DNA of 64,000 nucleotides from Gordonia sp. 'Campus'. Its GTDB lineage: Bacteria > Actinomycetota > Actinomycetes > Mycobacteriales > Mycobacteriaceae. Within the stretch, counting starts at the first letter, position 1. Each line of letters opens with the position of its first letter. Below, piece by piece: positions 46,293-56,475 of the stretch. The stretch is from the NCBI RefSeq assembly GCF_022206305.1, contig NZ_JAKOIW010000004.1, positions 264,068-328,067 of the forward strand, given 5' to 3'. The notes beneath the pieces are model-generated. The model was not told the origin of the DNA. It worked only from the letters and a program-made list of their open reading frames with translations, and did no database searches. The position numbers and the translations under genes are program-made.

Positions 46293-47606
46293 TCAGCTGC
46301 TGAGACCCTCGGCCCACGGGTAGGACTTCAGGAAGGGGTCCGGCTCGATCGGCTGACCCGAATCCCACACCGTGTAGATGAGTCCGTCGCCGCGGATCTC
46401 ACCGATGCGGGCGGTCTTGGTGATGTGGTTGTTCTCGCCATCGATGGTCACGAGACCCTCGGGGGCGTCGAAAGTGACTCCGCCGGCGGCCTTCTGGATG
46501 TCGGCCACGGCGAACGAGTTGGCCTTCTCGACCGAGTTCTTCCACAGATACACCGACACGTAGGCGGCCTCCATCGGGTCGGAGGTCGGCTTGTTGGCGC
46601 CGTAGGCGGCCTTGTAGTCACGGACGAACGACACGTTCGCCGGGTTGTCGATGGTCTGGTAGTAGTCCCACGCGACCAGCTGGCCCTCGATGTTGTCCAC
46701 GCCGATACCACCGACCTCTTCCTCCGCGATCGACACCGACACCACCGGCATCGCCTGCGGGGTCAGGCCGACGTTCTTGTACTCGCGGAAGAATGCGACG
46801 TTGGAATCGCCGTTGAGAGTGCTGAACACGGCATCGGCGTCAGCGGCCCGGACCTTGTTGACGATGGTCGAGAAGTCGGTCGAGCCGAGCGGGGTGTAAT
46901 CCTCGCCCTTGATCTCGATGCCGTTGGCCTCGGCGTACGCCTTGATCACCCGGTTCGCGGTCTGCGGGAACACATAGTCGCTGCCCACGAGATACAGGGA
47001 CTTGACGCCCTTTTCCTTCAGGTACTCCAGGGCCGGGACGATCTGCTGATTGGTGGTGGCGCCGGTGTAGAAGATGTTCGGCGAGGATTCGAGACCCTCG
47101 TACTGCACCGGGTAGTAGAGCAACGAATTGTTGTCCTCGAAGACCGGCAGCATGGCCTTGCGGCTCGAGGACGTCCAGCCGCCGAACACGGCCGCGACGC
47201 AGTCGCTCGAGATGAGCTTCTCTGCCTTCTCGGCGAAGATCGTCGGCTCGGAAGCACCGTCCTCACCGACGAGGGTGATCTGTTTGCCCAGCACGCCGCC
47301 GTCGTCGTTGATCTGGTCCACGGCGAGCTTGATGGAGTCGCGCACCGTGACCTCCGAGATGGCCATCGTGCCCGACAAGGAGTTCAGCGAACCGACTTTC
47401 ACGGTGTTGCCCGAGGTGTCGACACAGGATTGTGCGGTCGACGCCGACTCGTCGCCGGCCGAGCTGCCGCACGCGGTCATGACCAGGGCGACCGCGGAAA
47501 GCGCCGCGGGGATGAGGATGCCGTACCGCCTACGGCGCGAGGTCGAGGGTGCAGGCGGAGTTGTGTCCCCCGGGGGCGGGGCGGACGGCAACGAAACAGA
47601 CGGCAT
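46293..47606 (-). CDS. urtA: Urea-binding lipoprotein UrtA
   Basis: A 437-residue exported binding protein: signal peptide with [10 protein letters not shown] lipobox, then a LivJ-type periplasmic-binding fold. [39 protein letters not shown] and [24 protein letters not shown] are typical of UrtA. It captures urea outside the membrane. AAGG stands ahead of the ATG. No urease genes occur in the window. Confidence 0.95.
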   Translation of the reverse strand: MPSVSLPSAPPPGDTTPPAPSTSRRRRYGILIPAALSAVALVMTACGSSAGDESASTAQSCVDTSGNTVKVGSLNSLSGTMAISEVTVRDSIKLAVDQINDDGGVLGKQITLVGEDGASEPTIFAEKAEKLISSDCVAAVFGGWTSSSRKAMLPVFEDNNSLLYYPVQYEGLESSPNIFYTGATTNQQIVPALEYLKEKGVKSLYLVGSDYVFPQTANRVIKAYAEANGIEIKGEDYTPLGSTDFSTIVNKVRAADADAVFSTLNGDSNVAFFREYKNVGLTPQAMPVVSVSIAEEEVGGIGVDNIEGQLVAWDYYQTIDNPANVSFVRDYKAAYGANKPTSDPMEAAYVSVYLWKNSVEKANSFAVADIQKAAGGVTFDAPEGLVTIDGENNHITKTARIGEIRGDGLIYTVWDSGQPIEPDPFLKSYPWAEGLSS

Positions 47607-47731
47607 CGGAAGCCTTTCTCACTACGTCTCAGGTCGACTCTGGTGGGGCCACGACGAGCACGCGGCACGACGCCGCGCGACCCCCCGATGAGATACGCGT
47701 CGCAACATGTTTGCGATCTTGCGTATGGGGG

Positions 47732-47755
47732 GTAAACGTATTGTGACTTTGTTAC
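47732..47755. promoter_or_regulatory. Possible nitrogen-regulator (GlnR-like) site upstream of urtA
   Basis: An inverted arrangement of GTAAAC and GTTAC separated by 13 nt in an AT-richer patch about 130 nt upstream of urtA. The spacing and half-sites resemble actinobacterial GlnR boxes, and urea uptake is a typical GlnR target. This is a motif guess only. Confidence 0.35.
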
Positions 47756-47884
47756 GCCGGCATGACGAGAGATGAAATCGGTGTTTCCGCTTTCAGGAGA
47801 CTCTCAGCCCCGGCGCATGGACGAATACCGTTGCCGTCATTGACGTTTGAGACACGTGCGCTTGACACCTCCGCCCGAGGTGGG

Positions 47885-48931
47885 CTAGTGGGCGAACGAG
47901 GCCTCGATCTCGGCCCGCGTCCGCTCGGGGTCGGAACCGAGCTCGTATCGCGGAAGGGTGTGCGGCACATCCGTTCCCTGCGCCACTCGGCGGCGCGCGG
48001 CCGCGAACTCCGGCGCCTCCCCCATCGTCAGATGCGCGGAGTTGATGATGCTCCACACCATGCTCCGGCGGACACGACGCTCGACCGGGTTCGGGGCCCG
48101 ATACATGATCAGTTGTTTCGCCCAGCGCGGCATGGTGTCTCGGATCGCCCAGTCCACCGCCCCCTGCGCCGGATTCTGCACGTTGCCACCGGTGGCCATC
48201 GCGTTGCCATGTGTCAGAGCGAGTTTCGGGAGGTACTCCTCTAGGCAGGCGAGGGTATCCGCTTTGGTCGTCGGCAGGTCGGTGCCGCCGAGTGCATGCC
48301 CGACGCGGACGAATTCCGCGTAGTAGCCGTCGAGTTCCGCACCGCGCAGTGGCCTCGGGTGGTAGATCTCGTGAGCCGTGGCGATACCCCAGACCACTGT
48401 CGCGTAGTTCCACCGCAGCCAGGCCGGGTCGTCGGCGTCGTAGGCGGCGCCGTCGGGCCGTACCCCCTTGATGGTGTGATGCATCACGCGCACGGTGCGC
48501 GCGAGCCGCTCGGCCGTCTCCGTGGAGCCGTACGCAGTGCCCATGAAGAACGCGAGCGAGTGGCCGAGGCGGGTCATGGCCCCGTCGGGGTCGATGGACA
48601 GTGTCGGGGTGCCGTCCTCGCGGCGCCGGACCAGACGAGAGTGCTGGACCCCCATCCAGAAGATGCTGGGATCCAGGCGCTCCAGGTATGACGCGCACTG
48701 CAGTCCGAAGATCAAAGCGGGAGTGTGTGAATGAACGTACCAGGTGGCGCTGTCCGGCCCGAACCAACCGGGGTCGCCTTCCGGGTTCTCGAATTCCATT
48801 CCGCGGAAGAACTTCGCCCGGACGTTCTCGTCGAACTTGCCGTTGAGCCACGAACCCACGAACTCATGCGGCAGGGTCAGCGGAACCCATTCGGTGGACG
48901 GGAGTCGTACGGGGGCCAGGGACACGGTCAT
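47885..48931 (-). CDS. MpaB/Lcp-like oxygenase (DUF2236)
   Basis: A 348-residue heme protein of the MpaB/DUF2236 family, related to latex-clearing protein of rubber degraders. Family marks are LGHSLAFFMGTAYGSTETAERLARTVRVMHHTIKG (cited by position near the middle; the HH pair is the heme region) and DDPAWLRWNYATVVWG. No signal peptide is seen, unlike secreted Lcp, so it is probably an intracellular MpaB-type enzyme. It is divergent from a TetR regulator, which may control it. Confidence 0.85.
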   Translation of the reverse strand: MTVSLAPVRLPSTEWVPLTLPHEFVGSWLNGKFDENVRAKFFRGMEFENPEGDPGWFGPDSATWYVHSHTPALIFGLQCASYLERLDPSIFWMGVQHSRLVRRREDGTPTLSIDPDGAMTRLGHSLAFFMGTAYGSTETAERLARTVRVMHHTIKGVRPDGAAYDADDPAWLRWNYATVVWGIATAHEIYHPRPLRGAELDGYYAEFVRVGHALGGTDLPTTKADTLACLEEYLPKLALTHGNAMATGGNVQNPAQGAVDWAIRDTMPRWAKQLIMYRAPNPVERRVRRSMVWSIINSAHLTMGEAPEFAAARRRVAQGTDVPHTLPRYELGSDPERTRAEIEASFAH

Positions 48932-49044
48932 CGACGGTCCTTCCGAGAAGCGGGCGTGTGGTCACGGTCGTACCCAGAATAGACCTCTGGACACGGGCGT
49001 GACCAGACCTGGAGTCGAGGGGCGGGCCGCACTATGGTGGAGCG

Positions 49045-49650
49045 ATGTCTGTACCGACCCGATGGGCCGGCGTCCCGCTCGCCGTACGCCGCGCCGAACG
49101 ACGCGCCGACCTGATCGCGGCGGCCTTCGACATCTTCGGCGGCGAGGGCACCGAGGCCGACCTGTCGGTCCGGTCGGTCTGCCGGCACTGCGGGTTCAAC
49201 ACGCGGTACTTCTACGAGAGTTTCGCCGACATCGACGAGCTGCTCGGCGCGCTCTACGACGCCACCGCAGCCGACCTCGGTTCCGTGGTCGAGTCGGCCC
49301 TGATCGACGCAGGCCCCTCGGTGCGGGCACGTACCAGAGCAGGCATCCGCGCGGTGCTCGGCCACGCCTCGGCAGACCCTCGCCGTGGACGGATTCTCTT
49401 CACCGCTGCCGTCACAAATCCCGTTCTCGCACAACGCCGCGCAACGACCCAGGACATGCTCCGCGAGCTGGCCTTCGCCGAGGCGGACACACGCGACGCC
49501 GACCCGCTGACCGGGCGGGTCCGCGCCGCGATCTTCACCGGGGCGATGGCCGAACTGGCTCGCCAGTACCTCGCCGGTGACCTCGGCGACGATCTCGAAC
49601 GCGTCATCGACGAGGCTCTCGCGACCCTCCTCCCCGCCGGGATCTCGTAG
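49045..49650 (+). CDS. TetR-family regulator
   Basis: A 201-residue TetR protein; HTH segment SVRSVCRHCGFNTRYFYESFADIDEL. TATGGT ends 6 nt before the ATG, indicating a leaderless start. It is divergent from the MpaB-type oxygenase (113-nt gap), the most likely target. It is convergent with the MFS gene. Confidence 0.87.
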   Translation: MSVPTRWAGVPLAVRRAERRADLIAAAFDIFGGEGTEADLSVRSVCRHCGFNTRYFYESFADIDELLGALYDATAADLGSVVESALIDAGPSVRARTRAGIRAVLGHASADPRRGRILFTAAVTNPVLAQRRATTQDMLRELAFAEADTRDADPLTGRVRAAIFTGAMAELARQYLAGDLGDDLERVIDEALATLLPAGIS

Positions 49651-49679
49651 CGATAATGTGCGCCACATGCGCACTGCTG

Positions 49680-50960
49680 CTACGGATTCCGGGCGCCGAC
49701 CCTGCGTAGCGCGCGGATCGGTTCGGGACCCATCCCCCGGTCGAGGGCGCGGATCATCACGAGGCACCCGAGGCCCGACAGAACCAACCCGGTGGCGAAG
49801 ACCGCGGGAAAACCGAACAGATCGCCGACGACTCCCGCGGCAAACCCGGCTGCACCTTGCACGCCGACCACCGCGCACGCGAACAACGTGTAATCGCTGC
49901 CCTCATGATCCTTCTGGCACGCATCCATCATCAGCGTGAACACGGCCACCGTCGCCGCCCCGCCCAGGATGTGTTCGGCCAGGCTGGCGGTGACCACCAG
50001 CCAGAAGCCGCCCACGCCCAGCGATGCGACCAGATACAGTCCGAGGCTCAGGGTCTGGGTGACGCCGCCGACGAGCAGCGCGTGCCGACGACCGTAGGTG
50101 TAGGCGAGCCACCCGCCGAGGGCCGCCCCGCCGAGGGCCCCCACCGATGACAGTGCGCCCTCGATGAGCGCGATCTGCCCCAGCGTGAGCCCGATATCGG
50201 ACATGAACGGGCCGACCAGCGCCGACGCCATCGAGTTCCCGAACTTGAACGCACCGACGACGAGGATGAAGACCAGCACGCCGGGCCGGCGCAGGCGTGC
50301 GACCCATCCGGTGAGCAGTAGCCCGGGCGCCACCGGCTTCGACGACACGTCGGCCGGCGCCGGCCGCGCCTCCCGCGCGAGGAACCACACCCCGGCGGTG
50401 ACCGCGAACAACAACACCGACATCACGACGAACAGGGCACGCCACCCGGCGAGGGAGAACAGCCAGAGAAGCCCGCCACCCCCGGCGATAATGCCGATTC
50501 GGTACGCGCCGACCTGGATTCCGTTGCCCAGGCCACGCTGCCGCGGCTCGAGCATCGACACGGCGAGCCCGTCGGTCGCGATGTCCTGCGTCGCCGAGAG
50601 CAGATTGATGACCGCGATGCCCACCAGCAACCAGACCAGGGTCCCGGACAGGTCGAGGCACGCCAGGACGAGAGCCACCGCTGCCGACGACAACTGGAGC
50701 GTGAGCAACCAGCGGCGTCGGGTGCCGTAGGCATCGACGTAGGGCGCCCACAGGAACTTCAGGCCCCAGGGCGCGAACAGCAGTCCGTAGACACTGATCT
50801 GGGTCAGCGAGTAACCCTCCTCGCGGAGGATGACGGGTATCGCCTGACTGAAGAACCCGTAGGGCAGACCCTGCGCGAAGTACAAGACGGTCAACAGCAC
50901 CAGGGTGCCGACAACGAGCCGGCCGGGGCGCGGAGTCGATATCGACGGCGGACTCGACAT
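49680..50960 (-). CDS. MFS transporter, AmpG-like
   Basis: A 426-residue protein with twelve predicted helices. LPYGFFSQAIPVILREEGYS, FLWAPYVDAYGTRRRW and the AmpG-type signature SATQDIATDGLAV place it with AmpG/acetyl-CoA-transporter-like MFS proteins. In Gram-negatives AmpG imports muropeptides; the substrate here is unknown. ATG 50960 or 50972. Confidence 0.85.
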   Translation of the reverse strand: MSSPPSISTPRPGRLVVGTLVLLTVLYFAQGLPYGFFSQAIPVILREEGYSLTQISVYGLLFAPWGLKFLWAPYVDAYGTRRRWLLTLQLSSAAVALVLACLDLSGTLVWLLVGIAVINLLSATQDIATDGLAVSMLEPRQRGLGNGIQVGAYRIGIIAGGGGLLWLFSLAGWRALFVVMSVLLFAVTAGVWFLAREARPAPADVSSKPVAPGLLLTGWVARLRRPGVLVFILVVGAFKFGNSMASALVGPFMSDIGLTLGQIALIEGALSSVGALGGAALGGWLAYTYGRRHALLVGGVTQTLSLGLYLVASLGVGGFWLVVTASLAEHILGGAATVAVFTLMMDACQKDHEGSDYTLFACAVVGVQGAAGFAAGVVGDLFGFPAVFATGLVLSGLGCLVMIRALDRGMGPEPIRALRRVGARNP

Positions 50961-51030
50961 GGGTGCCATCATGCCGGACGCGGTGCCGGTGAGCCGGCCC
51001 AGATCCGTTCGCGCTCGGAGCCAGAAGCCT

Positions 51031-51777
51031 TCAAGAGGACCGGGCGACGTGTGCGGCGATGCCGTCCAGGATGAGCCGCAGTCCGAAGTCCTCGTCGACC
51101 GGTTGAGAACGAGGGGAGCCCAGAGCCGCGACCGTGCAAGGGAACCGGGCGGGATCGGCGAGGTTCGTCAATATCTGCTCGAAGTACGACGCCGCGGTGT
51201 GGTCGTCACCGTTCTCATTCTCACCGTCATGGTCATCACCATCGTCTCGGAGTTCGACGCTGCGACGATGCTCGATCTCCACCCGGCTAGCCGACAATGC
51301 GTACTGCGCAAGCAGTCCGACGATCTCGAACCGGTCGTCGCCGGGCAGGTTGAATTCATCGAGGATCTCGAAAGCCGCCTCGATCCAGGCCATCCGATTC
51401 GGTCCGGGAACCGCACTGGTGAGGGGAAGGTCCAGGTACCAGGGGCGCTCCACGATGCCGTCGATCTGCGCACGAGTCCACGCCACCAGGTCGTCTCGCC
51501 ACCTGCCGGTGCGCGGCGGGAGGATCAGGGCACCGGTCGCGGTGTCGAGCATCAGGAGTAGCAACTGATTCTTGCCCGACACATGGCGATACAACGCCAT
51601 CGACGAACATCCGAGCGCCTCGCCGATGCGAGCCATCGAGACCGCGTCGAGGCCCTCGGCGTCGGCGATCCCGATGGCGGCGTCGACGATGCGGTCGAGA
51701 CTGAGCGCCGGCTTTGGTCCACGACGGCCTTCCCGTGCACCCGTCCACAGTCGTTTCAGCGTGTCCTCGGAACTCAC
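51031..51777 (-). CDS. TetR-family regulator of drug-type ABC exporter
   Basis: A 248-residue TetR protein of the tetracycline-repressor C-terminal class. HTH AVSMARIGEALGCSSMALYRHVSGKNQL. A His/Asp/Glu-rich stretch (RDDGDDHDGENENGDDH) interrupts the ligand domain, as in TetR_C_1 proteins. AAGGAG is upstream of the GTG. It is divergent from the drrAB-like operon; the gap holds an inverted repeat. Confidence 0.88.
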   Translation of the reverse strand: MSSEDTLKRLWTGAREGRRGPKPALSLDRIVDAAIGIADAEGLDAVSMARIGEALGCSSMALYRHVSGKNQLLLLMLDTATGALILPPRTGRWRDDLVAWTRAQIDGIVERPWYLDLPLTSAVPGPNRMAWIEAAFEILDEFNLPGDDRFEIVGLLAQYALSASRVEIEHRRSVELRDDGDDHDGENENGDDHTAASYFEQILTNLADPARFPCTVAALGSPRSQPVDEDFGLRLILDGIAAHVARSS

Positions 51778-51817
51778 GGCACCATCATCTCCTTTCCCGA
51801 ACCTTGCCTAAGCACAG

Positions 51818-51840
51818 AACTGCGTTTAGTGTACGCAGTT
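51818..51840. promoter_or_regulatory. Likely TetR operator/promoter of ABC exporter
   Basis: An inverted repeat AACTGCG / CGCAGTT with a 9-nt centre that contains TAGTGT, a plausible -10. The direct repeat TTGCCTAA flanks it at 51804-51811 and 51844-51851. Confidence 0.65.
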
Positions 51841-51882
51841 ACTTGCCTAAACAGTTTTTCCAGTACACAGATTGGATCTCCC

Positions 51883-52869
51883 ATGCCCATCAGCGCCCGC
51901 ACCGCCGCTCCTTCCGTCGAAGCCGTCGGCCTTGTCAAATCGCTGGGGAGCGGGGACAGCCGAGTGCCCGTTCTCTGTGGACTCGACCTCGAAGTCGGCG
52001 CCGGCGAGGTCGTCGCCCTCCTCGGCCCCAACGGGGCAGGCAAGACCACCACGGTCCGCATCCTGTCCACACTCACCCGACCCGATGGCGGGACCGCGCG
52101 CGTCGGCGGCTTCGATGTCGCCACCCAGCGCCGGCGTGTGCGCGAGATCATAAGTCTCACAGGGCAGTATGCTGCCGTTGACGACAAGCTCACCGCTCGC
52201 GAGAACCTCACAATGATGGGGCGTCTGGCCCACCATCGCCGGCGGACCGTCGATGACCGGGTCGACGAACTCCTGATAGCGTTCGATCTCAGCGACGCCG
52301 CCGACCGGCTGGTGACGACCTACTCCGGGGGCATGCGCCGGCGTCTCGATCTCGCTGCCGGACTGCTCAATCGGCCGGTGGTGCTCTTCCTCGACGAGCC
52401 GACCACCGGCCTGGACCCGCGGAGTCGTCAGATGCTGTGGCAGGTCATCGACGATGTGGTTGCCCAGGGAACCGCAGTGTTGCTGACCACGCAGTACCTC
52501 GAGGAAGCAGACCGCCTGGCCGACCGCGTGGCCCTGATCAGCGGCGGGCGGATCGGGACCACCGGCACGCCGGAAGACCTGAAACACCAGGTCGGCGAGG
52601 CCGCACTCGAGTTCGTCGTGCCGACCGCAGCCGATGCGACGGCACTGGCCCGCCACCTCAACGGCTTGGGGCCCTCGGTCCAGGCGACCACCGTTCGCGT
52701 GCCGACCGACCGTTCGTTGTCCCACACGCGGGCGGTCCTCGACGCCGTAGAACATTCCACGGTCACCGTCGACACCTGGGAATTACGTTCTCCCACACTG
52801 GACGACGTGTTCCTGGCGTCGACCGGCCGGCCGGCGGTTCCGGCGACCGGCGAGGAGGTCGCGGCATGA
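51883..52869 (+). CDS. Drug-type ABC exporter ATPase (DrrA-like)
   Basis: A 328-residue ATPase with GPNGAGKTTT, YSGGMRRRLDLA and VLFLDEPTTGLDP. SLTGQYAAVDDKLTARENL and the C-terminal LRSPTLDDVFL are diagnostic of the daunorubicin-resistance DrrA group. It powers export through the adjacent permease. ATGA overlap with the next gene. Confidence 0.92.
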   Translation: MPISARTAAPSVEAVGLVKSLGSGDSRVPVLCGLDLEVGAGEVVALLGPNGAGKTTTVRILSTLTRPDGGTARVGGFDVATQRRRVREIISLTGQYAAVDDKLTARENLTMMGRLAHHRRRTVDDRVDELLIAFDLSDAADRLVTTYSGGMRRRLDLAAGLLNRPVVLFLDEPTTGLDPRSRQMLWQVIDDVVAQGTAVLLTTQYLEEADRLADRVALISGGRIGTTGTPEDLKHQVGEAALEFVVPTAADATALARHLNGLGPSVQATTVRVPTDRSLSHTRAVLDAVEHSTVTVDTWELRSPTLDDVFLASTGRPAVPATGEEVAA

Positions 52870-53690
52870 GCGCCGACGCCCCCGCAGTCCACGACGCGTC
52901 GTCGAGACGGCTTCGGTACCTCCGTATCGACGCGACCACGATGTTCTCGCGGTCGTTGCGCATGATGAGTCGCGATCCCGACGAGTTGCTCCTCGCCCTC
53001 ATCCTGCCGATCGCCATCATGCTGATGTTCGTCTACGTGTTCGGCGGCGCCATGTCCGTGGGCACGGATTACATCACCTATGCAACCCCGGGAGTCATCC
53101 TGCTGTGCGCGGGTTACGGCGCGTCCAACACCGCCCTGGCCGTGGCCACCGACATGAACGGCGGAATCATCGACCGCTTCCGGTCGATGCCGATCGTCGG
53201 AGCGACCGTGGTGTTCGGACATGTCGCGGCCAGTGTGGTGAAGAACTCCGTGTCCACCGCGGTCGTCCTGATCGTCGCGGTGGCCATCGGCTTTCGGCCC
53301 TCGGCATCGCTTGCCGACTGGCTCGCTGCTGCCGGGATCGTCCTCGCCTACGTTCTGGCGGTCACCTGCCTCGCCGCATTCATCGGGGTGTCGGTACGAA
53401 CACCCGCCGCGGCAGGCGGTCTCGGCTTCGTCATGCTCTTCCTGCCCTATGTATCGAGCGCATTCGTGCCACCAGAGACGATGCCGGCGTGGCTGCGCGG
53501 CTTCGCCGAGACGCAACCGATCACCCCGATCATCGAATCGATACGGGCCCTGCTCGTCGGTGTGGGCACCGGCGGGTCACCTGTGCACGACCTGGGGTCG
53601 CAGTCTGTAACCGGACTCGCCTGGTGCGCGGCGATCACCTTGGCATCACTGGCCGCGGCCGCTTGTGCCTTCTCCCGAAAAGGACGGTGA
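52866..53690 (+). CDS. Drug-type ABC exporter permease (DrrB-like)
   Basis: A 274-residue ABC-2 permease with six helices; ILPIAIMLMFVYVFGGA, TYATPGVILLCAGYG and NGGIIDRFRSMPI are the family blocks. Coupled to the ATPase gene by ATGA. Likely substrates are hydrophobic drugs or lipids. Confidence 0.92.
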   Translation: MSADAPAVHDASSRRLRYLRIDATTMFSRSLRMMSRDPDELLLALILPIAIMLMFVYVFGGAMSVGTDYITYATPGVILLCAGYGASNTALAVATDMNGGIIDRFRSMPIVGATVVFGHVAASVVKNSVSTAVVLIVAVAIGFRPSASLADWLAAAGIVLAYVLAVTCLAAFIGVSVRTPAAAGGLGFVMLFLPYVSSAFVPPETMPAWLRGFAETQPITPIIESIRALLVGVGTGGSPVHDLGSQSVTGLAWCAAITLASLAAAACAFSRKGR

Positions 53691-53708
53691 GTCGAGGAAG
53701 GCGACCGG

Positions 53709-54218
53709 TCAGCCGTTCGCGCGTCGCGTGAACGGAGCCGCCGACTTCCGGGGCGATGCGCCGGGCCGGGGGCGGTATCCGCTCACGATGGACATCCGGT
53801 TGAACGCGTTGATGGTCACCGCAGCCCAGATCAGGACCGCCGTCTGTTCGGTGTCGAGGATGTCGGTCGCCCGGTCGTACGCCATGTCGGCGGCGTCGTG
53901 CGCGGGCAGCTCGGTGACCAGCTCGGCGATCTCCAGGGCCGCCTGTTCGACGTCGTCGAACAGGTCCGGCGCATCGCGCCATCCGGCGATGACGTCGATC
54001 TGCTGTGTCGTCAGGCCCGCGGAACGTCCGAGTTCTGCATGAAGATCCATGCAGAAGGCGCAGCGGTTGATCTGCGAGCACCGCAGGTTCACCAACTCGA
54101 TGAGGGACCGGCTCAACCCGATCGACTCGGCGGCCGCGGCGACCTCGGTCGACACCGCGATCAGCTTCCGGTAGACCTGCGGTGTGGTCTTGTCGATTCG
54201 CACCCGTTGCGCAGGCAT
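53709..54218 (-). CDS. Carboxymuconolactone decarboxylase/AhpD-like protein
   Basis: A 169-residue all-alpha protein with the AhpD-type redox motif in INRCAFCMDLHAELGR (CxxC plus downstream His), so an alkylhydroperoxidase-like function is likely. TACTGT ends 6 nt before the ATG (leaderless). Convergent with the ABC exporter. The last 25 residues are basic. Confidence 0.88.
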   Translation of the reverse strand: MPAQRVRIDKTTPQVYRKLIAVSTEVAAAAESIGLSRSLIELVNLRCSQINRCAFCMDLHAELGRSAGLTTQQIDVIAGWRDAPDLFDDVEQAALEIAELVTELPAHDAADMAYDRATDILDTEQTAVLIWAAVTINAFNRMSIVSGYRPRPGASPRKSAAPFTRRANG

Positions 54219-54342
54219 GGCCCAACAGTAGCCGTCGGCGGTCGCCGGTCCACGAGCCGCACACCCCGCTCACACGAAATCCTCACCCCGTCTGCGTACG
54301 ACTACTCATCCCCTTCGGGCCGCGGTCGGTCATCGTCGGACC

Positions 54343-56409
54343 ATGACCTCTCCCAGCAGCATGTTCGGCGGCGACCCGAGTACTGCCACGCTTGCCCGGA
54401 TCTCCACCGAGTTCGATGCCATCGCTCGTCAGATGTCCACTGTGTCAGCCGAATTCGCGGAACTTCGACGCCTCGCCGCCTCACCGGACGGGCCGGCTCG
54501 CGACACCGCCGCCGAGCCGCCCCGACCGACGCCACAGACAGCGGCTCCCGGCTTCACCCCGCCGACGGTGGCGTCGCCTCCCCCCGCGTCGAACCACCCG
54601 CACGGGGCGCCATCCCGACCATGGGCACCGTCGGCGCCACCGTTCTCACCACCCCACCGACCACCGGCCGCTCCCCCGCTGCCGCCGGGCGCCGTCGTGC
54701 CCCCGATGGCCGGTCCGGCGCCCATGCCCGGCCCGCCGAACACGTCATACCGACCACCGGTGTCGCCGGTGATCCCGCCGCCGCGGCCGGCCGGACCGTC
54801 GATGTCCGAGCGGATCGGCGCAGCGGCCGAACGCGGGCTGATCGGCAAGATCCTCGCGACCGCGGGCGTCGGTGTGACCCTCATCGGTGTCGCCTTGCTC
54901 CTTGTGCTGGCCGCTCAGGCCGGAATCCTGCGCCCGGAGTTCCGCGTCGCCGGCGGGGCCGTCCTCGCGGCCGGACTCGTCGCCGGCGGGATGTGGCTGC
55001 GCGGGCGGACCGACGGCCGAATCGGCGCCATCGCCCTGACCGCCACCGGCATCGCCGCCGGGTACCTCGATGTCCTGGCGGCGACCAAGATCTACGAATG
55101 GCTACCGATCGTCCCCGGTCTCGGTGCCGCCGGGCTCGTCGCCGCCGGCGGCCTCGTCCTCGCCCACCGTTGGCGCAGCGAACATCTCGGGCTGCTGGTG
55201 GTGGTCCCGCTGATCGTCCTGGCCCCGGTACTCACCGGCGGGCTGGACACGACCCTCATCGCGTTCATGGTGGTGCTCAGCGCCGCATCGGCCTGGGCCC
55301 AGCTGGGCCGTGACTGGATCTGGCTGCACGCCGTGCGCCTGGCCGCGCCCACGATCCCGCTCACCCTCGTCGGCCTCCTCGGCCTGGTCGGGTGGAATGC
55401 GCCCGGGAGCTCCGACCCGGTCTTCGCAACCGCGGTCGCCGTGGTCGTCGTCCTCGGTGTCGGCGGTGCGCTGCTCTCCATGCCCACCACCAGGTTCCGC
55501 GAAGTACTAGCGGGGCTCGCGAGTGCGACGACCGTCCCCGCACTGTTCGCCGGGTCGGCGATGCACCTGCCGGGCGCGGTCATCCTGCAGGTCTCGGTCG
55601 CCCTCGCGTTCATCGGCACCGTGCTGATCGGTGCGGCGCTCTCACGCAGGGGCACTCGACGGGTTCCCGACTCGGTCGCCCAGATCTGGTCTGCCACCGC
55701 ACTTCTCCTGCTGTTCGTCGCGGTGCTCGTGAGCTTCGACGGGACGGTGGCGATGGCGGTGCTGCTGGGGCTGGCCACAGTGACCGGTCTTGTCGCCCGG
55801 ACGTCGTCGACGATGTCACGGGTGCTTCTCGTCGGCAGCTCGGTCATCTGGGCGATCGGTGTCGCGGCCCTTCTCGACGCTGCGCCACCGTACGTTCTCG
55901 CCGACGCCGATCTGATCCAACGCGATGCCGACCTCGGAATCGTCGTCGCCAGCGTGTTCGCGGCTTCCGGAGCGCTCGTCCTGGCTGCGGGCTGGGCCCG
56001 GATCACCGACCAGAACCTCTCGCGCGCAGCTCACATCGCGGCCGGGATGGTCGTCGTGTTCTCGCTCACCGTGATCAGCGTGACCGCCGGCGTCCTGATC
56101 GGTGGCCCCGACGGATTCCTGGCCGGGCACGTCGTGGCGACCACCTGCTGGATGGCCCTTGCCGGCGCGGCGCTCGCCCATGCCCGGCGGCGCAGCGGCG
56201 CTGCCCGCACCGCCGCTGTCACCGGTGGGCTGGTCCTCGTCGCCGCGGCGATCGCCAAGCTGTTCCTCTTCGACCTGGCCACCCTCGACGGCATCTTCCG
56301 CGTCGTCGTGTTCATCGTGACCGGGCTCATCCTCCTCGGCCTCGGCGCCTGGTATGCCCGCGCCCTGCAGGACGATCCGCCGGAGACGGGTTCGGCACCC
56401 ACAGTCTGA
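54343..56409 (+). CDS. DUF2339 polytopic membrane protein
   Basis: A 688-residue protein: an N-terminal helical segment, a long Pro-rich linker (about residues 50-155), then many membrane helices (I count near 18) with the DUF2339-type GLIGKILATAGVGVTLIGVALLL opening and FLFDLATLDGIFRVVVFIVTGLILL ending. Function unknown in the family. Single gene with a terminator immediately after. Confidence 0.85.
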   Translation: MTSPSSMFGGDPSTATLARISTEFDAIARQMSTVSAEFAELRRLAASPDGPARDTAAEPPRPTPQTAAPGFTPPTVASPPPASNHPHGAPSRPWAPSAPPFSPPHRPPAAPPLPPGAVVPPMAGPAPMPGPPNTSYRPPVSPVIPPPRPAGPSMSERIGAAAERGLIGKILATAGVGVTLIGVALLLVLAAQAGILRPEFRVAGGAVLAAGLVAGGMWLRGRTDGRIGAIALTATGIAAGYLDVLAATKIYEWLPIVPGLGAAGLVAAGGLVLAHRWRSEHLGLLVVVPLIVLAPVLTGGLDTTLIAFMVVLSAASAWAQLGRDWIWLHAVRLAAPTIPLTLVGLLGLVGWNAPGSSDPVFATAVAVVVVLGVGGALLSMPTTRFREVLAGLASATTVPALFAGSAMHLPGAVILQVSVALAFIGTVLIGAALSRRGTRRVPDSVAQIWSATALLLLFVAVLVSFDGTVAMAVLLGLATVTGLVARTSSTMSRVLLVGSSVIWAIGVAALLDAAPPYVLADADLIQRDADLGIVVASVFAASGALVLAAGWARITDQNLSRAAHIAAGMVVVFSLTVISVTAGVLIGGPDGFLAGHVVATTCWMALAGAALAHARRRSGAARTAAVTGGLVLVAAAIAKLFLFDLATLDGIFRVVVFIVTGLILLGLGAWYARALQDDPPETGSAPTV

Positions 56410-56419
56410 ACTCGCCGAT

Positions 56420-56465
56420 CCGTATGACCCTGTATCCGCGGCGCTGCGGGCACAGGGTCATACGG
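56420..56465. terminator. Bidirectional hairpin terminator
   Basis: A perfect 14-bp stem (56420-56433 with 56452-56465) and an 18-nt loop that has its own CCGC/GCGG pairing. Located between the convergent DUF2339 and FNT genes. Confidence 0.8.
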
Positions 56466-56475
56466 AGTCGATGAG

